Source: CAVUUN01 sp964421755 (GTDB taxonomy: Bacteria; Acidobacteriota; UBA6911; RPQK01). From it: a stretch of DNA of 29,853 nucleotides. The stretch covers positions 1-29,853 of the forward strand of contig CAYQYP010000597.1 of the NCBI GenBank assembly GCA_964421755.1, written 5' to 3'. The position numbers were made by a program, and so were the translations under genes. Every line of letters begins with the position of its first letter. Positions within the stretch are counted from its first letter, which is position 1. The notes beneath the pieces were generated by a model that saw only the letters and a program-made list of their open reading frames with translations, had not been told where the DNA came from and did not search any database. Below are positions 1-7,837 of this stretch, in pieces.

Positions 1-124
1 ACCCTCGAAGCGAGCGAAGCGAGCGAGAGTAAGCGGACCACCAATCAAGCCCCACACTTAGGATCACCCATCGGGCTAGTCAGGTGGTCGGCTCACTCTC
101 GCTCGCTGCGCTCGCTGCGAGGGT
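1..124. repeat. Imperfect inverted repeat, 42-bp arms (MITE/REP-like core)
   Basis: Bases 1-42 and 83-124 are reverse complements at 38 of 42 positions and enclose a 40-base loop. The arms contain the run GCGAGCGAGAGT followed by AAGCGGACCACC, which recurs in both arms of the element at 5748-5919. The RNA would form a long hairpin. The left edge is cut by the window start, so the element may extend further left. It encodes no protein; short reading frames here are by-products of the repeat. Confidence 0.9.
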
Positions 125-523
125 GTAGAAAAAGGTTGGAAAGCGCGTTCAACCGGCGGCTTATTGACAGTTTTCAACGCCGAAGGCGTTGCGTAGCAAA
201 GCCCGGGGTTGCCCGCGTTGTGTGCGGGAAACCCCGGGTTGACGGCGGGAAGGATCCAACCCTGAAAGGGTTGCGTACCGCACTACGCAACCCTTTCAGG
301 GTTGGATGCGTACGCACACCCTACCCAGGGTTTCCCGCACACAACGCGGGCAACCCTGGGCTTTGCTACGTGACCCCGTTGGGGTCATTCCGGCAATCCG
401 CTTGACGGAAATATCACGTAAGGCAACATTTTCAATAGCCTCGCTTCGTGCGCGGCTTGCGATCGCGATTACGCTCCATCCAGGCTTAGCGGAGGGATGC
501 ATTCGGGGACTTTCGACACCCTC
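119..523. mobile_element. Possible non-autonomous element with GAGGGTGT(A/C)GAAA ends, nested in the repeat region
   Basis: GAGGGTGTAGAAA at 119-131 and its reverse complement at 511-523 match at 12 of 13 positions and bracket about 405 bp. The same motif, as GAGGGTGTTGAAA, appears once more at 5683-5695 beside the second inverted-repeat element. The interval holds the nested palindromes at 175-386 and no convincing gene or transposase. That these are mobile-element ends is inference: no target-site duplication was identified. The left end overlaps the right arm of the 1-124 repeat. Confidence 0.45.
175..386. repeat. Nested palindrome cluster
   Basis: Four inverted repeats are packed together. 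CAACGCC-GAA-GGCGTTG lies at 175-191. A long outer pair at 192-239 and 323-370 matches at 46 of 48 positions. Inside it, a perfect 24-bp inverted pair lies at 254-277 and 284-307, and each of these arms contains its own CAACCC-TGAAA-GGGTTG palindrome. GACCCC-GTT-GGGGTC follows at 372-386. Short AACCCTGAAAGGGTT-type palindromes of this look are, to my knowledge, common intergenic repeats in Acidobacteria and Planctomycetes. The short reading frames they create on both strands should not be annotated as proteins. Confidence 0.92.
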
Positions 524-526
524 TTC

Positions 527-576
527 CGTGCGCGGCTCCTTGCGATCTCGCGTCCGTACGCCATCCGCCGATAACC
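527..576. repeat. Right-end copy of the inverted-repeat element at 5748-5945
   Basis: The stretch starting CGTGCGCGGCTCC and ending near GATAACC closely matches 5895-5945, which starts CGTGCGCGGCTCC and ends near CATAACA. In both places it is the outer right part of an inverted-repeat element lying downstream of a minus-strand gene (stop at 584 here, at 5985 there). A weaker direct copy, CGTGCGCGGCTTGCGATCGCG, lies at about 447-467. The shared edge suggests one repeat family, with the first copy interrupted by the 119-523 material. Confidence 0.7.
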
Positions 577-583
577 AGCCGCC

Positions 584-2932
584 CTATTCCCCGCGAAGGA
601 TGCGGACTGGCTCGAGCTTGCCTGCGCGGTTCGCCGGGATCAGAAGTGCGAGCAGGGAGACCAGCAGGGCCAGGGTTGCTATGCTACTGAGAATCGCCGG
701 GTCGAAGCGGGGGACGCCAAACAGGAACCCGGACAACAGCCTTCCCAGCGCGATCCCACAAACGAGACCAAGGGACAGACCAATCACAGCCAGACGTAAA
801 CCGTCTTGCAGGATCAACCGTGATATGCCCATCCTCGTCGCGCCAAGCGCCATGCGGATTCCGATTTCCCGCGACCGAAGGGCGACCACGTGCGAGATGA
901 CTCCGTAGAGCCCCAGTGCCGCAAGAGCAAGGGCGACGGCAGCAAAGGAGGCGATGCCCAGGACGACCGCCAGCGGGAAGTAGCCGTCAATAATGTCTTC
1001 CATCGATTGGATGGACGCGACCGCCAGCAGCGAGTCCATCTTCCGAACTTCATCCCGCAATCCGCTGATGATCGAGCCGGACTCGGGATCCCCGGCCGTT
1101 CGGACAACCAGCGACATCATCGATGGAGGCGCCTGGGCATACGGAATCATCACTTCGGCAAACGCCGGAGAGGTCAGATCTTGTTTCGCGTTGTCTACAA
1201 CGCCGACTATCAGCATCGGCTTCTGGCCTTCGATCTCCAGGTACTTGCCCGGTGCCGTCTCCCCTGACCACAGAGTGTCGCTCAGCTTCCTGTTGACGAT
1301 GGCAACCGGAAAGCCGCCGGCGCCATCCTCTTCGGAAAGCGCCCGTCCCTGATACACGGGAACACCAATGACGCTGAGGTAGCCGGGCGAGATCATCTGC
1401 ACCCGCCCGCCCACCGACTGGAATTCCTTCGCTCCTTGACCGCGCAACCGCAAGGTCTTGATCCCTCCGGTCAGGGGCAGCTCGCTGGTCGCGCCGGCAG
1501 CAGTGACCCCAGGCAGTTGCTCTACCCGCATCAGCACTTCGCGGTAGAACCGGGTTCGACTGGCGCCATCCCGGTAACGAGAATCCGGCAGGGAGACGCT
1601 TGCGGTCAGAAGATTGTTCACGGAAAACCCTGGGTCTGCCTGCTGGAAACTGACAAAACTCCGAATCAAGAGTCCCACTCCGGCCAGCAGTGTCACTGCG
1701 GCCGCGATTTCCCCAACGACCAGGATGGATCTCAGGCGGGAGCGTGATCCGCCACCGCCCGGTGAGCCAGCCTTCATAACCTCCGACAGGCGGGTTCTCG
1801 AGAGGACGAGTGCTGGGGCCAGTCCGAACAGGAGCCCGCTCAGCGCGGAGACCACCAGGGCGAACCCGAAGATTCGCAGGTCTAGCTCCAGTTCCCGGAG
1901 TTGAGGCACCGTGCCGAGCAGGATTTGACGCACCCAGGCGGTGAGCAGAAATGCCAGGACGCCGCTTGTCACTCCGACGAGCGCGGCTTCAACCAAGACC
2001 TGACGGACGACGCGAAGTCGCGTTGCACCCAGCGCAAAACGCACCGCGATATCCTTCTGGCAGGCTGCCGCCCGAGCCAACTGCAGGCCCGCCAGGTTGG
2101 CGCAGACGACCAGCAGGACAAGAATCACGATCGCCAGCAGGACCGAATACAAGGTCAGCGCCCCGGACATCATTCCGGCCATCAGCCCAACCCGGGTTTC
2201 CCAGCCTGAATGCGATCCGGGATCAGATGCGGCAAGACGTCCGGAGAGCACCTGCATCTCGGCCTGACAGCCGGCCAGCAGCACGCCTTTTTTCATGCGG
2301 CCGATGGCAGTGAGCGAGCGCTCCGACCGGTGTTCCGGCGCCATCCGGAGCGGCGTCCACAGCTCATAGGAGGCATATTGTGAGCGGAAAATGCGGGGCA
2401 ATACTCCCACGACGACAAACGTTTCGCCCTCAAGCAGGATTTCACGACCTACGATGCCCGGATCCGCTCCGAAACTCTTCTCCCATGACTTCTCTCCGAG
2501 AACCACCACCCGCGTTGAATCGGGCCGAAAATCTTCGGTAACGAACAATCGCCCGTGGATTGGCTCTATCCCGAGCGTCTCGAAAAGACCCGCGGTCACT
2601 TCGGCGCCCCGCGCCGCGGTGCCCGACAGGCTGAACTGGCGCAGTCGCGACGCTCCGACGGAGTCCAATGACTTGGCTTGGCGCCAGTATTCGATGTCCT
2701 CAAGGCTCGCGGCGGCGTAGCTATGTGACGCGCCGTCATAGGGGGTGAGCCAGATTAGGCTGGTCGGCTCGGGAAAGGGTAGGGGTTTGGTCACAAACAA
2801 GTTAACGACGGCGAAGGCGGCTGTCACGAGCGTAATGCCACCCGAAAGCATCATCAAGGCGATCGCTGTCGAGCCTTTGATTTTCCAAAGAGAGCGAGCC
2901 GCATAGCGAATATCGGAGAGTAGGCTGTCCAT
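584..2932 (-). CDS. ADOP-type FtsX/MacB-like permease
   Basis: This is an inner-membrane permease of the acidobacterial duplicated orphan permease family: two fused MacB-periplasmic/FtsX units with no ATPase gene beside it. From the chosen start it is 782 aa. It begins MDSLLSDIRYAARSL, the usual ADOP opening, followed by a membrane segment near residues 20-45, a large extracytoplasmic domain, a cluster of three membrane segments around 265-370, a second unit from about 410, and three more segments at the end. SREIGIRMALGAT and the ending PVRILRGE are typical of FtsX repeats. A GTG 66 bases upstream (2998) has GGAG just before it and would add 22 residues; I prefer the ATG by family length. 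Substrate unknown; members are often assumed to export peptides, lipids or antibiotics. It diverges from the sugar symporter, with an operator-like site between them. Confidence 0.92.
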   Translation of the reverse strand: MDSLLSDIRYAARSLWKIKGSTAIALMMLSGGITLVTAAFAVVNLFVTKPLPFPEPTSLIWLTPYDGASHSYAAASLEDIEYWRQAKSLDSVGASRLRQFSLSGTAARGAEVTAGLFETLGIEPIHGRLFVTEDFRPDSTRVVVLGEKSWEKSFGADPGIVGREILLEGETFVVVGVLPRIFRSQYASYELWTPLRMAPEHRSERSLTAIGRMKKGVLLAGCQAEMQVLSGRLAASDPGSHSGWETRVGLMAGMMSGALTLYSVLLAIVILVLLVVCANLAGLQLARAAACQKDIAVRFALGATRLRVVRQVLVEAALVGVTSGVLAFLLTAWVRQILLGTVPQLRELELDLRIFGFALVVSALSGLLFGLAPALVLSRTRLSEVMKAGSPGGGGSRSRLRSILVVGEIAAAVTLLAGVGLLIRSFVSFQQADPGFSVNNLLTASVSLPDSRYRDGASRTRFYREVLMRVEQLPGVTAAGATSELPLTGGIKTLRLRGQGAKEFQSVGGRVQMISPGYLSVIGVPVYQGRALSEEDGAGGFPVAIVNRKLSDTLWSGETAPGKYLEIEGQKPMLIVGVVDNAKQDLTSPAFAEVMIPYAQAPPSMMSLVVRTAGDPESGSIISGLRDEVRKMDSLLAVASIQSMEDIIDGYFPLAVVLGIASFAAVALALAALGLYGVISHVVALRSREIGIRMALGATRMGISRLILQDGLRLAVIGLSLGLVCGIALGRLLSGFLFGVPRFDPAILSSIATLALLVSLLALLIPANRAGKLEPVRILRGE

Positions 2933-3028
2933 ACGACTGTGAGACGAATTGCCTTGGCTTCTATTAACACGAGTCAACCATTTTGCTTCATGAGTCACTT
3001 GCTCCGGTGGCGGCGTCGCTCGCCCGCC

Positions 3029-3046
3029 TTAACTGTTATTAACTTG
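3029..3046 (+). promoter_or_regulatory. Operator-like motif copy A (upstream of GPH symporter)
   Basis: TTAACTGTTATTAACTTG contains the TAAC-N-GTTA-N-TAAC core followed by CTTG. It lies 49 bp before the ATG of the symporter gene and in the region shared with the divergent ADOP permease. It matches copy D (10841-10858) at 16 of 18 positions and is similar to the sites before the GH140 and GH5 genes. Binding by a regulator is inference from the repeated occurrence. Confidence 0.6.
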
Positions 3047-3094
3047 TTTCATCCTGCCCGACTTGCGATCTTGGCGGGCGGCTAGGGGAGTGGA

Positions 3095-4546
3095 ATGCAG
3101 TCAGCGCTTGATAACGGAAAACAGGCAACCTGCAAGGTGCGATTCCTCGAAAAGGTCGGCTACGGACTCGGGGATGGCGCCTCGTGCTTCTATTGGCAGA
3201 CCTTTTCCGCTTACCTGCTTTTCTTTTACACCGACGTGTACGGTCTGCCGGCTGCCATTGTGGGGACGATGCTGGCTGTAACTCGGATCGGTGACGCAAT
3301 TATCGACCCGCTGATGGGAATGATCGCCGATCGGACTCACTCCCGCTGGGGGCATTTCCGCCCCTATCTCGTCTGGATGAGCCTGCCCCTGGCGATCATG
3401 GGAGTCGCCACATTCACCACACCAGAATTGGGCCTTACCGGCAAGATCGTCTACGCCTATGTCACTTACTCGCTATTGATGCTGCTCTACACGGCAATCA
3501 ATATTCCTTACGGTGCTTTGCTGGGGGTGATCGCCTCGGATCCATTGGAGCGGACCAGCCTGGCTTCGTATAAGTTGAGCTTCGCCTTCGGAGGCAGTTT
3601 GACCGTCCAGGCCGTGGCTCTCTACCTGGTCGAGTACCTGGGAAGGGGCAATGCTCAACTCGGCTGGCAGTTGACGTTGGCCGTTTTTGGCGCGATCGCA
3701 ATCATCTTGTTCTTTGGGACCTTCTCGCTTACCCGGGAACGCATCCAGCCGCCCAGGCAGCAACGGACGAGCTTCAGGAAGGACGTCACCGACCTGGTCA
3801 CGAATATCCCATGGCTGCTCCTGTGCGTCATCGGGATCTGCACCCTTGTCTACGCCTCTCTGCGTGTCGCCGCGACCGTCTACTACTTCAAATACTACAT
3901 TGGACCACAGGTCTTCACCTTCCTTGGAGAGAGCTACTCCTTCGACACCAAGAAATTCATGGCTGTCTTTACCGTGCTCGGGTATGCCGGAAGCGTCCTG
4001 GGAGTAATGAGCACCAAGTACTTCGTCAAGTACCTGGGGAAGAAGTACACGTACCTCTTCTCAATGGCCGCAATCACCGTCGTGACGGCCAGCTATTTTC
4101 TCTACACGCCCAAGCAGCTGACCGTGATCTTTGCGCTTCAGTTCGTCGGCCTCTTCCTGAACGGACCGAGCATGGCGGTCATCTGGGCCATGTACGCCGA
4201 CATCGCAGATTATTCGGAGTGGAAACATGGGCGACGGGCCACGGGGCTGGTGTTCTCTGCCTCGTCGATGGCGCAGAAGATGGGATGGGCGATCGGAGGG
4301 GCGGTCGGCGGCTGGCTCCTGGCCTACTACGGGTTCGTCGCCGGCGAAGTCCAAAGCGTCGCGACTCAGACCGGAATCGTGACGCTGTTCAGTCTTATCC
4401 CGGCCATCCCGGCTTTTCTGGCCACGCTCCTGGTCCTGTTTTATTCCCTGGACGAAAAGCGCATGCAGTCAATTCAATCGGATTTGGCCGCGCGCCGGGA
4501 AGCCGAAACGGCCGGGTCGTCGTCGATGGCAAATTCGACCACTTAA
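3095..4546 (+). CDS. GPH-family sugar:cation symporter (MFS)
   Basis: A 483-aa inner-membrane transporter of the glycoside-pentoside-hexuronide:cation symporter family (MelB/XynP-like). The diagnostic first-loop motif is visible: DPLMGMIADRTHSRWGHFRP, about residues 70-90, matching the family pattern D-P-x-x-G-x(2)-x-D-R-T-x(2)-R-W-G-x-x-R-P. The N-terminal KVGYGLGD and twelve hydrophobic segments fit, as does YADIADYSEWKHGRRATG near residue 368. GGGGAG four bases before the ATG supports this start. The GH130 gene begins 11 bases after the stop, so the two are almost certainly co-transcribed, suggesting that the transporter brings in a disaccharide or short oligosaccharide, probably a mannoside, that the enzyme then cleaves. 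The substrate is inferred from context only. Confidence 0.95.
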   Translation: MQSALDNGKQATCKVRFLEKVGYGLGDGASCFYWQTFSAYLLFFYTDVYGLPAAIVGTMLAVTRIGDAIIDPLMGMIADRTHSRWGHFRPYLVWMSLPLAIMGVATFTTPELGLTGKIVYAYVTYSLLMLLYTAINIPYGALLGVIASDPLERTSLASYKLSFAFGGSLTVQAVALYLVEYLGRGNAQLGWQLTLAVFGAIAIILFFGTFSLTRERIQPPRQQRTSFRKDVTDLVTNIPWLLLCVIGICTLVYASLRVAATVYYFKYYIGPQVFTFLGESYSFDTKKFMAVFTVLGYAGSVLGVMSTKYFVKYLGKKYTYLFSMAAITVVTASYFLYTPKQLTVIFALQFVGLFLNGPSMAVIWAMYADIADYSEWKHGRRATGLVFSASSMAQKMGWAIGGAVGGWLLAYYGFVAGEVQSVATQTGIVTLFSLIPAIPAFLATLLVLFYSLDEKRMQSIQSDLAARREAETAGSSSMANSTT

Positions 4547-4557
4547 CTCGTAACGCG

Positions 4558-5613
4558 ATGAATATCAAGCGGTGTGAAGAAAACCCGATCGTGCGGCCAG
4601 GGCTTTTCCCCTGGCGTAATGTTTCTGTCTTCAATCCCGGCGCGATCGTGGAAAACGGGAAGTTCTATCTCTATGAAAGGGCCGCCGGCTCGTTGCGGCC
4701 GTTCCTGACCAGCATTGGATTGCTGGTGAGCGACGACGGTGTCCATTTTTCTCATCTGGTCGAGGAACCGGTGTTCACCAGCGCCATGGCCGGTTACCCC
4801 GACGGCAGCGTGCAGGACGCCCGGGTCGTGAAGATCGACGGCCTCTACTATATGTGCTATGCCCTGCAGCCGCATCCGATGGACTGCTGGCCGACCGGAC
4901 AAGGCGTGCCTGATTACTACACCCAGGCCTACCCCGGATGGGAGGACTGCGCCTGGTCGATGATTACCCAGTCTGGTATCGCAGTCTCGGAGGACCTGAT
5001 TCACTTTCGCCACCTTTGCTTCGTAACGCCCAAGGATATCGACGACCGGGACGTCGTCTTGTTCCCGGAGAAGATCGGCGGAAAGTTCGCTCTGCTCCGC
5101 CGACCGATCTGCCGCCAAAGCGTCGGAAGCGAGATGGATCGGCCGTCAATCTGGATTTCCTATTCGGATGATCTTCAGGCTTGGACCGCGCCAAAACTCG
5201 TGGCGAGCCCGGCGTTTTCCTGGGAGGGGGGCAAGATCGGGGCGGCGGCGACGCCGATCCGTACAGGGTTCGGTTGGCTTCTCTTGTACCACGGTGTCGA
5301 TGAGTATTCGGTCTACCGAGTTGGGGCCATGCTACTGGATCTGAGCGATCCTTCGCGGGTGATTGCGAGGACAAGGGATTTCGTCATGGAACCGGAGGCA
5401 TATTACGAACGGTTCGGCCTGGTCATCCCGAACGTGATCTTCCCGACGGGTAATGTGGTAAAGGATGGCGTTCTCTACATTTACTATGGTTGCGCCGATA
5501 CCGCCATCGGTCTGGCGACAGTCCCTCTGCGCGAACTCCTGGATCATCTTCTGGAACGGGAAGTCACTTCTTGCAAGGGCCAATCCTCGGTCTGCACTCT
5601 ACGAAACACCTGA
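4558..5613 (+). CDS. GH130 beta-mannoside phosphorylase/hydrolase
   Basis: A 351-aa cytoplasmic five-bladed beta-propeller enzyme of glycoside hydrolase family 130, with no signal peptide. Family marks are NPIVRPG at the start, FNPGAI, the GSVQDARV stretch (residues about 80-87, in place of the usual ED-x-R that carries the catalytic acid), RDVVLFPEKIGGKFALLRRP, GGKIGAAATPIRT and LLYHGVDE. The Arg pair and the His of YHG match positions that bind phosphate in characterised phosphorylases, so a phosphorylase acting on a beta-mannoside is more likely than a hydrolase, but this cannot be settled by eye. The open frame continues far upstream inside the symporter gene; the ATG 11 bases after the symporter stop gives the normal family start. 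No clear ribosome-binding site is seen, consistent with translational coupling. Confidence 0.9.
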   Translation: MNIKRCEENPIVRPGLFPWRNVSVFNPGAIVENGKFYLYERAAGSLRPFLTSIGLLVSDDGVHFSHLVEEPVFTSAMAGYPDGSVQDARVVKIDGLYYMCYALQPHPMDCWPTGQGVPDYYTQAYPGWEDCAWSMITQSGIAVSEDLIHFRHLCFVTPKDIDDRDVVLFPEKIGGKFALLRRPICRQSVGSEMDRPSIWISYSDDLQAWTAPKLVASPAFSWEGGKIGAAATPIRTGFGWLLLYHGVDEYSVYRVGAMLLDLSDPSRVIARTRDFVMEPEAYYERFGLVIPNVIFPTGNVVKDGVLYIYYGCADTAIGLATVPLRELLDHLLEREVTSCKGQSSVCTLRNT

Positions 5614-5630
5614 TCGTCCCAGCTTGAACC

Positions 5631-5659
5631 GGATTTCCTCCCGACACCCCGGAGGAATC
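5631..5659 (+). terminator. Weak hairpin after GH130, no U-tract
   Basis: GGATTTCCTCC (5631-5641) and GGAGGAATC (5651-5659) pair with one bulged base around a 9-base loop, 18 bases after the GH130 stop. There is no run of T after it, so intrinsic termination is doubtful. The much stronger hairpin at 5748-5919 may do this job for both converging genes. Confidence 0.3.
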
Positions 5660-5747
5660 ATGATCGGAGCCGGGCGCCCAGCGAGGGTGTTGAAAATGTG
5701 TACGTGTCTGTGAACAGCCTATGGGACAGGGCGAGCCTCGCGTGGAT

Positions 5748-5919
5748 GCGAGATCGAATGGAGCCGCGCACGACAGCGAGCGAAGCGAGCGAGAGTAAGC
5801 GGACCACCCGACTCGCTCCACTGCTTCGTATTAAGTGTCTCGACTTAGCGAATGATTGGTGGTCCGCTTACTCTCGCTCACTGCCGTTCGCTTTCGTGCG
5901 CGGCTCCATTCGATCTCGC
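5748..5919. mobile_element. MITE-like element with about 61-bp inverted arms
   Basis: Bases 5748-5808 and 5858-5919 are near-perfect reverse complements (a few substitutions and one extra base on the right) around a 49-base loop. The arms share the GCGAGAGTAAGCGGACCACC segment with the repeat at 1-42. Weaker similarity reaches outward, with CTATGGG near 5720 and CCCATAA near 5937-5943, so the whole element may be roughly 5718-5945. The GAGGGTGTTGAAA motif at 5683-5695 precedes it. It sits between the converging GH130 and regulator genes and encodes nothing. Its transcript would fold into a very stable hairpin that could act as a two-way terminator or RNA-stability element. Confidence 0.85.
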
Positions 5920-5984
5920 CCTCCGCACGACATCAGCCCATAACAAGTCCGGTTAACGCTGAGCTGCCTAACCGCCTGACCCGC

Positions 5985-7289
5985 TCACCGGCAGGCGACG
6001 ACCGAAGTATCGATCGGTAGGTTGTCACGGATCCTTATCTTGATCAGAATTTCGTACGTCGAGGGGACCTGTTTGTTGGAGGCACGCGTCTTGAGCGCCT
6101 CGTAGACCGGGCGCATCCTGTCCGGATTGCAGAAGAACTCGCCCAGACCAAGGGTCCCGTAACTGGAGGCAGCGGCAAGAAGGAGCACTCGATTGCCGTT
6201 CGGCAGCGGCTGCATGAAGATGATCCCGTAGTCGGTGAAGCCGGCCGGGCCCGGACGGCTCTCGAGCTCGGAATCGTAACTCTCCTGTTCCCCGGGTTGT
6301 GGCTGCGTGTTGCGCCACGATGCGGAGACAAACCTGAAGTTCGGCGCGGCGAGGTTGGCGTCGGCCCAGGCATTCATGAGCGGCAGGCCGAGAATGATGA
6401 GATTGTCCCGTGAGGCCTTGTCCCAGGTGAGGAACCGCGCCTGTGTGATATGCACCGGGCGATCCAGGATCTGCAGCAGCCGGCCCAGGTGAAAGGCGCA
6501 GACAGCTTCTCCCATTCCGGTGTATTCGTCGTCGGTAGGATGCAGAAAGTGATAGAGCGGCTTGCCGGTGCCAAACGGCAACGCGACGTCGTTGGTATTG
6601 GCCGGGAGATGGGCGGCGAGCTCGGGTGTAATGGGCACCGAAGGACGCCCGAGGTAACCGGGAGGGGACGGAGAACCACAGGCGAAACTGAACATCACCT
6701 TCGGGTTGCTCAGGTTGATTAACGTCAGCTGCGGGTCTCGCTCGTTCAGCTTGCCGAGGAGCTCGCCGTAAAACGCATAGAGCTCCCTTGCTTTCTCCAG
6801 ACTGTGAAAGGATTCCCCCGCCTCGGACATCGGGCGCCGGGTTTGGGGACCGGCCGGCATCGGGTTCGAAACGGCTGGCGAAGAGGCTTGGTTGGCCTGG
6901 CTGAGTTCCTCATCGGCTAACGCGGCGGAACCCCCGTCTTGCCCCAGATCGTCCGCCCGGACAAACTCGGGAGCATAGTGGCCCTTCGGCAGGGTGATCC
7001 TGATCCGGCTCGTCTGTCCCTGCGCGGCGTAGTACTCCTTCAGGCGGCGGCGCAATTCGTGGGCGCGCACCCGCACGATGGAGTCTTCCGACGGCGAAAA
7101 CCCGGGCTTACGTTCGAAAACCTCCAATCCCAACAGGTATTCGTTCAACTGCCCGGCGGTGCCTTCAATGTACTTCGTGCAGATATATCTAAGGAAGATG
7201 GAGAGTTTCTCGGAATTTCGAAAATGATCGCTTCTGACGATGTTGTCCACTTCCTGGCGGATTTCCGCAGCCGAAATCTCGCTTGTCAT
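5985..7289 (-). CDS. Acidobacterial regulator-like protein with unknown C-terminal domain
   Basis: A 434-aa protein with no signal peptide. Residues 1-115 form a domain I recognise from many Solibacter-type proteins, where it precedes TPR, cyclase or other modules: HFRNSEKLSIFLRYICTKY, then NEYLLGLEVFERKPGF, SEDSIVRVRAHELRRRLKEYY and RITLPKGHYAPEF. It reads like a winged-helix DNA-binding or signalling domain, but I cannot name an established family. A proline- and serine-rich linker (about 116-160) leads to a C-terminal part of unknown function that contains DNLIILGLPLMNAWAD, a beta-strand/glycine pattern suggesting a nucleotide- or ligand-binding Rossmann-like fold. The ATG at 7289 has GGAG only 14 bases upstream. 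It could regulate the adjacent sugar genes, but no binding evidence exists. It converges on GH130. Confidence 0.75.
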   Translation of the reverse strand: MTSEISAAEIRQEVDNIVRSDHFRNSEKLSIFLRYICTKYIEGTAGQLNEYLLGLEVFERKPGFSPSEDSIVRVRAHELRRRLKEYYAAQGQTSRIRITLPKGHYAPEFVRADDLGQDGGSAALADEELSQANQASSPAVSNPMPAGPQTRRPMSEAGESFHSLEKARELYAFYGELLGKLNERDPQLTLINLSNPKVMFSFACGSPSPPGYLGRPSVPITPELAAHLPANTNDVALPFGTGKPLYHFLHPTDDEYTGMGEAVCAFHLGRLLQILDRPVHITQARFLTWDKASRDNLIILGLPLMNAWADANLAAPNFRFVSASWRNTQPQPGEQESYDSELESRPGPAGFTDYGIIFMQPLPNGNRVLLLAAASSYGTLGLGEFFCNPDRMRPVYEALKTRASNKQVPSTYEILIKIRIRDNLPIDTSVVACR

Positions 7290-7351
7290 AAACGGTCTTA
7301 ACTCCGGTGCCAGATCCTAGCACGCCGGACCGTTTCTTGACAGGGGGAACA

Positions 7352-7424
7352 GGTTCAGGGTTAGACGGTTCAGGGTTAGACGGTTCAGGGTTAGACGGTT
7401 AAAGGGTTAGACGGTTCACGGTTG
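7352..7424 (+). repeat. Left array of 15-bp direct repeats, consensus GACGGTTCASGGTTA
   Basis: Three exact consecutive copies of GGTTCAGGGTTAGAC (7352-7396) are followed by a 16-base variant (7397-7412) and a final GACGGTTCACGGTTG (7410-7424). The last copy contains the stop codon of the IVP gene (7416-7418). The same 15-mer, in inverted orientation, forms the array on the other side of that gene. Confidence 0.93.
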
Positions 7425-7823
7425 GGAGGGGCGGGGTCCTTGACCTCCTTTCGGTTGCTTTCGTGAACAGGCCGACAGGTATTTGATGAAGCCACCAATT
7501 GCGGCGCGGGTGTGGCCCGCGTGTTCGTAGGCGTCGCGAAACTCGGCGGCCGAAATATACTCCAAGTCTAGAGCCAGATAGAGCTCACTCTGCACTTCCG
7601 TACAGGACCTCTTTGCATACCTGAGAAAGCGCATGAACTCCACATTCGTCCCCGAGTCGAAGCCCTCCGCTATATTGTGCATGGATGAGCCGGCCGCCTC
7701 CTGGATCTGGGTCTTCAGGCCGAAATCGCGGGCGAACTCCTTTCTTGTCAGATCATAGATCTTCCGAGTCAGTACTCTGGCCAGCTGCCACGCTTCGATA
7801 TCCTCGAACTGTTTGATCTTCAC
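7416..7823 (-). CDS. Four-helix-bundle protein (23S rRNA IVP / S23 family)
   Basis: A 135-aa cytoplasmic helical protein. KQFEDIEAWQLARVLTRKIY, FGLKTQIQEAAGSSMHNIAEGF, FMRFLRYAKRSCTEVQSELYLAL and the ending GGFIKYLSA match the family named after proteins encoded in intervening sequences of 23S rRNA genes; length is usual. Known members form oligomers of four-helix bundles and resemble the Avd accessory protein of diversity-generating retroelements, but their function is unknown. The start is GTG with a purine-rich GGGGCGGA before it. The gene lies between two arrays of one 15-bp repeat in opposite orientations, and its final codons and stop lie inside the left array, so gene and repeats look like one unit. 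It is unrelated to the sugar genes around it and was probably inserted. Confidence 0.92.
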   Translation of the reverse strand: MKIKQFEDIEAWQLARVLTRKIYDLTRKEFARDFGLKTQIQEAAGSSMHNIAEGFDSGTNVEFMRFLRYAKRSCTEVQSELYLALDLEYISAAEFRDAYEHAGHTRAAIGGFIKYLSACSRKQPKGGQGPRPSQP

Positions 7824-7837
7824 TCCGCCCCACCCTT

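Noticed and set aside
136..908. Small proteins at the left edge
   Set aside because: These frames consist of palindromic repeat sequence or lie antisense to the ADOP gene.
3811..4557. Very long upstream extension of the GH130 reading frame
   Set aside because: It lies out of frame within the symporter gene; the ATG at 4558 gives the normal family N-terminus (NPIVRPG).
5946..5984. GGTTAACGC and CCTAACCGCC as further copies of the operator-like motif
   Set aside because: They lie between converging gene ends, not before a gene, and do not keep the TAAC-N-GTTA-N-TARC spacing.
7352..7412. GGGTTAG-rich repeats resembling telomere repeats
   Set aside because: The repeat unit is a 15-mer present in only a few copies and in two opposing arrays around one gene; this is an internal bacterial locus, not a chromosome end.
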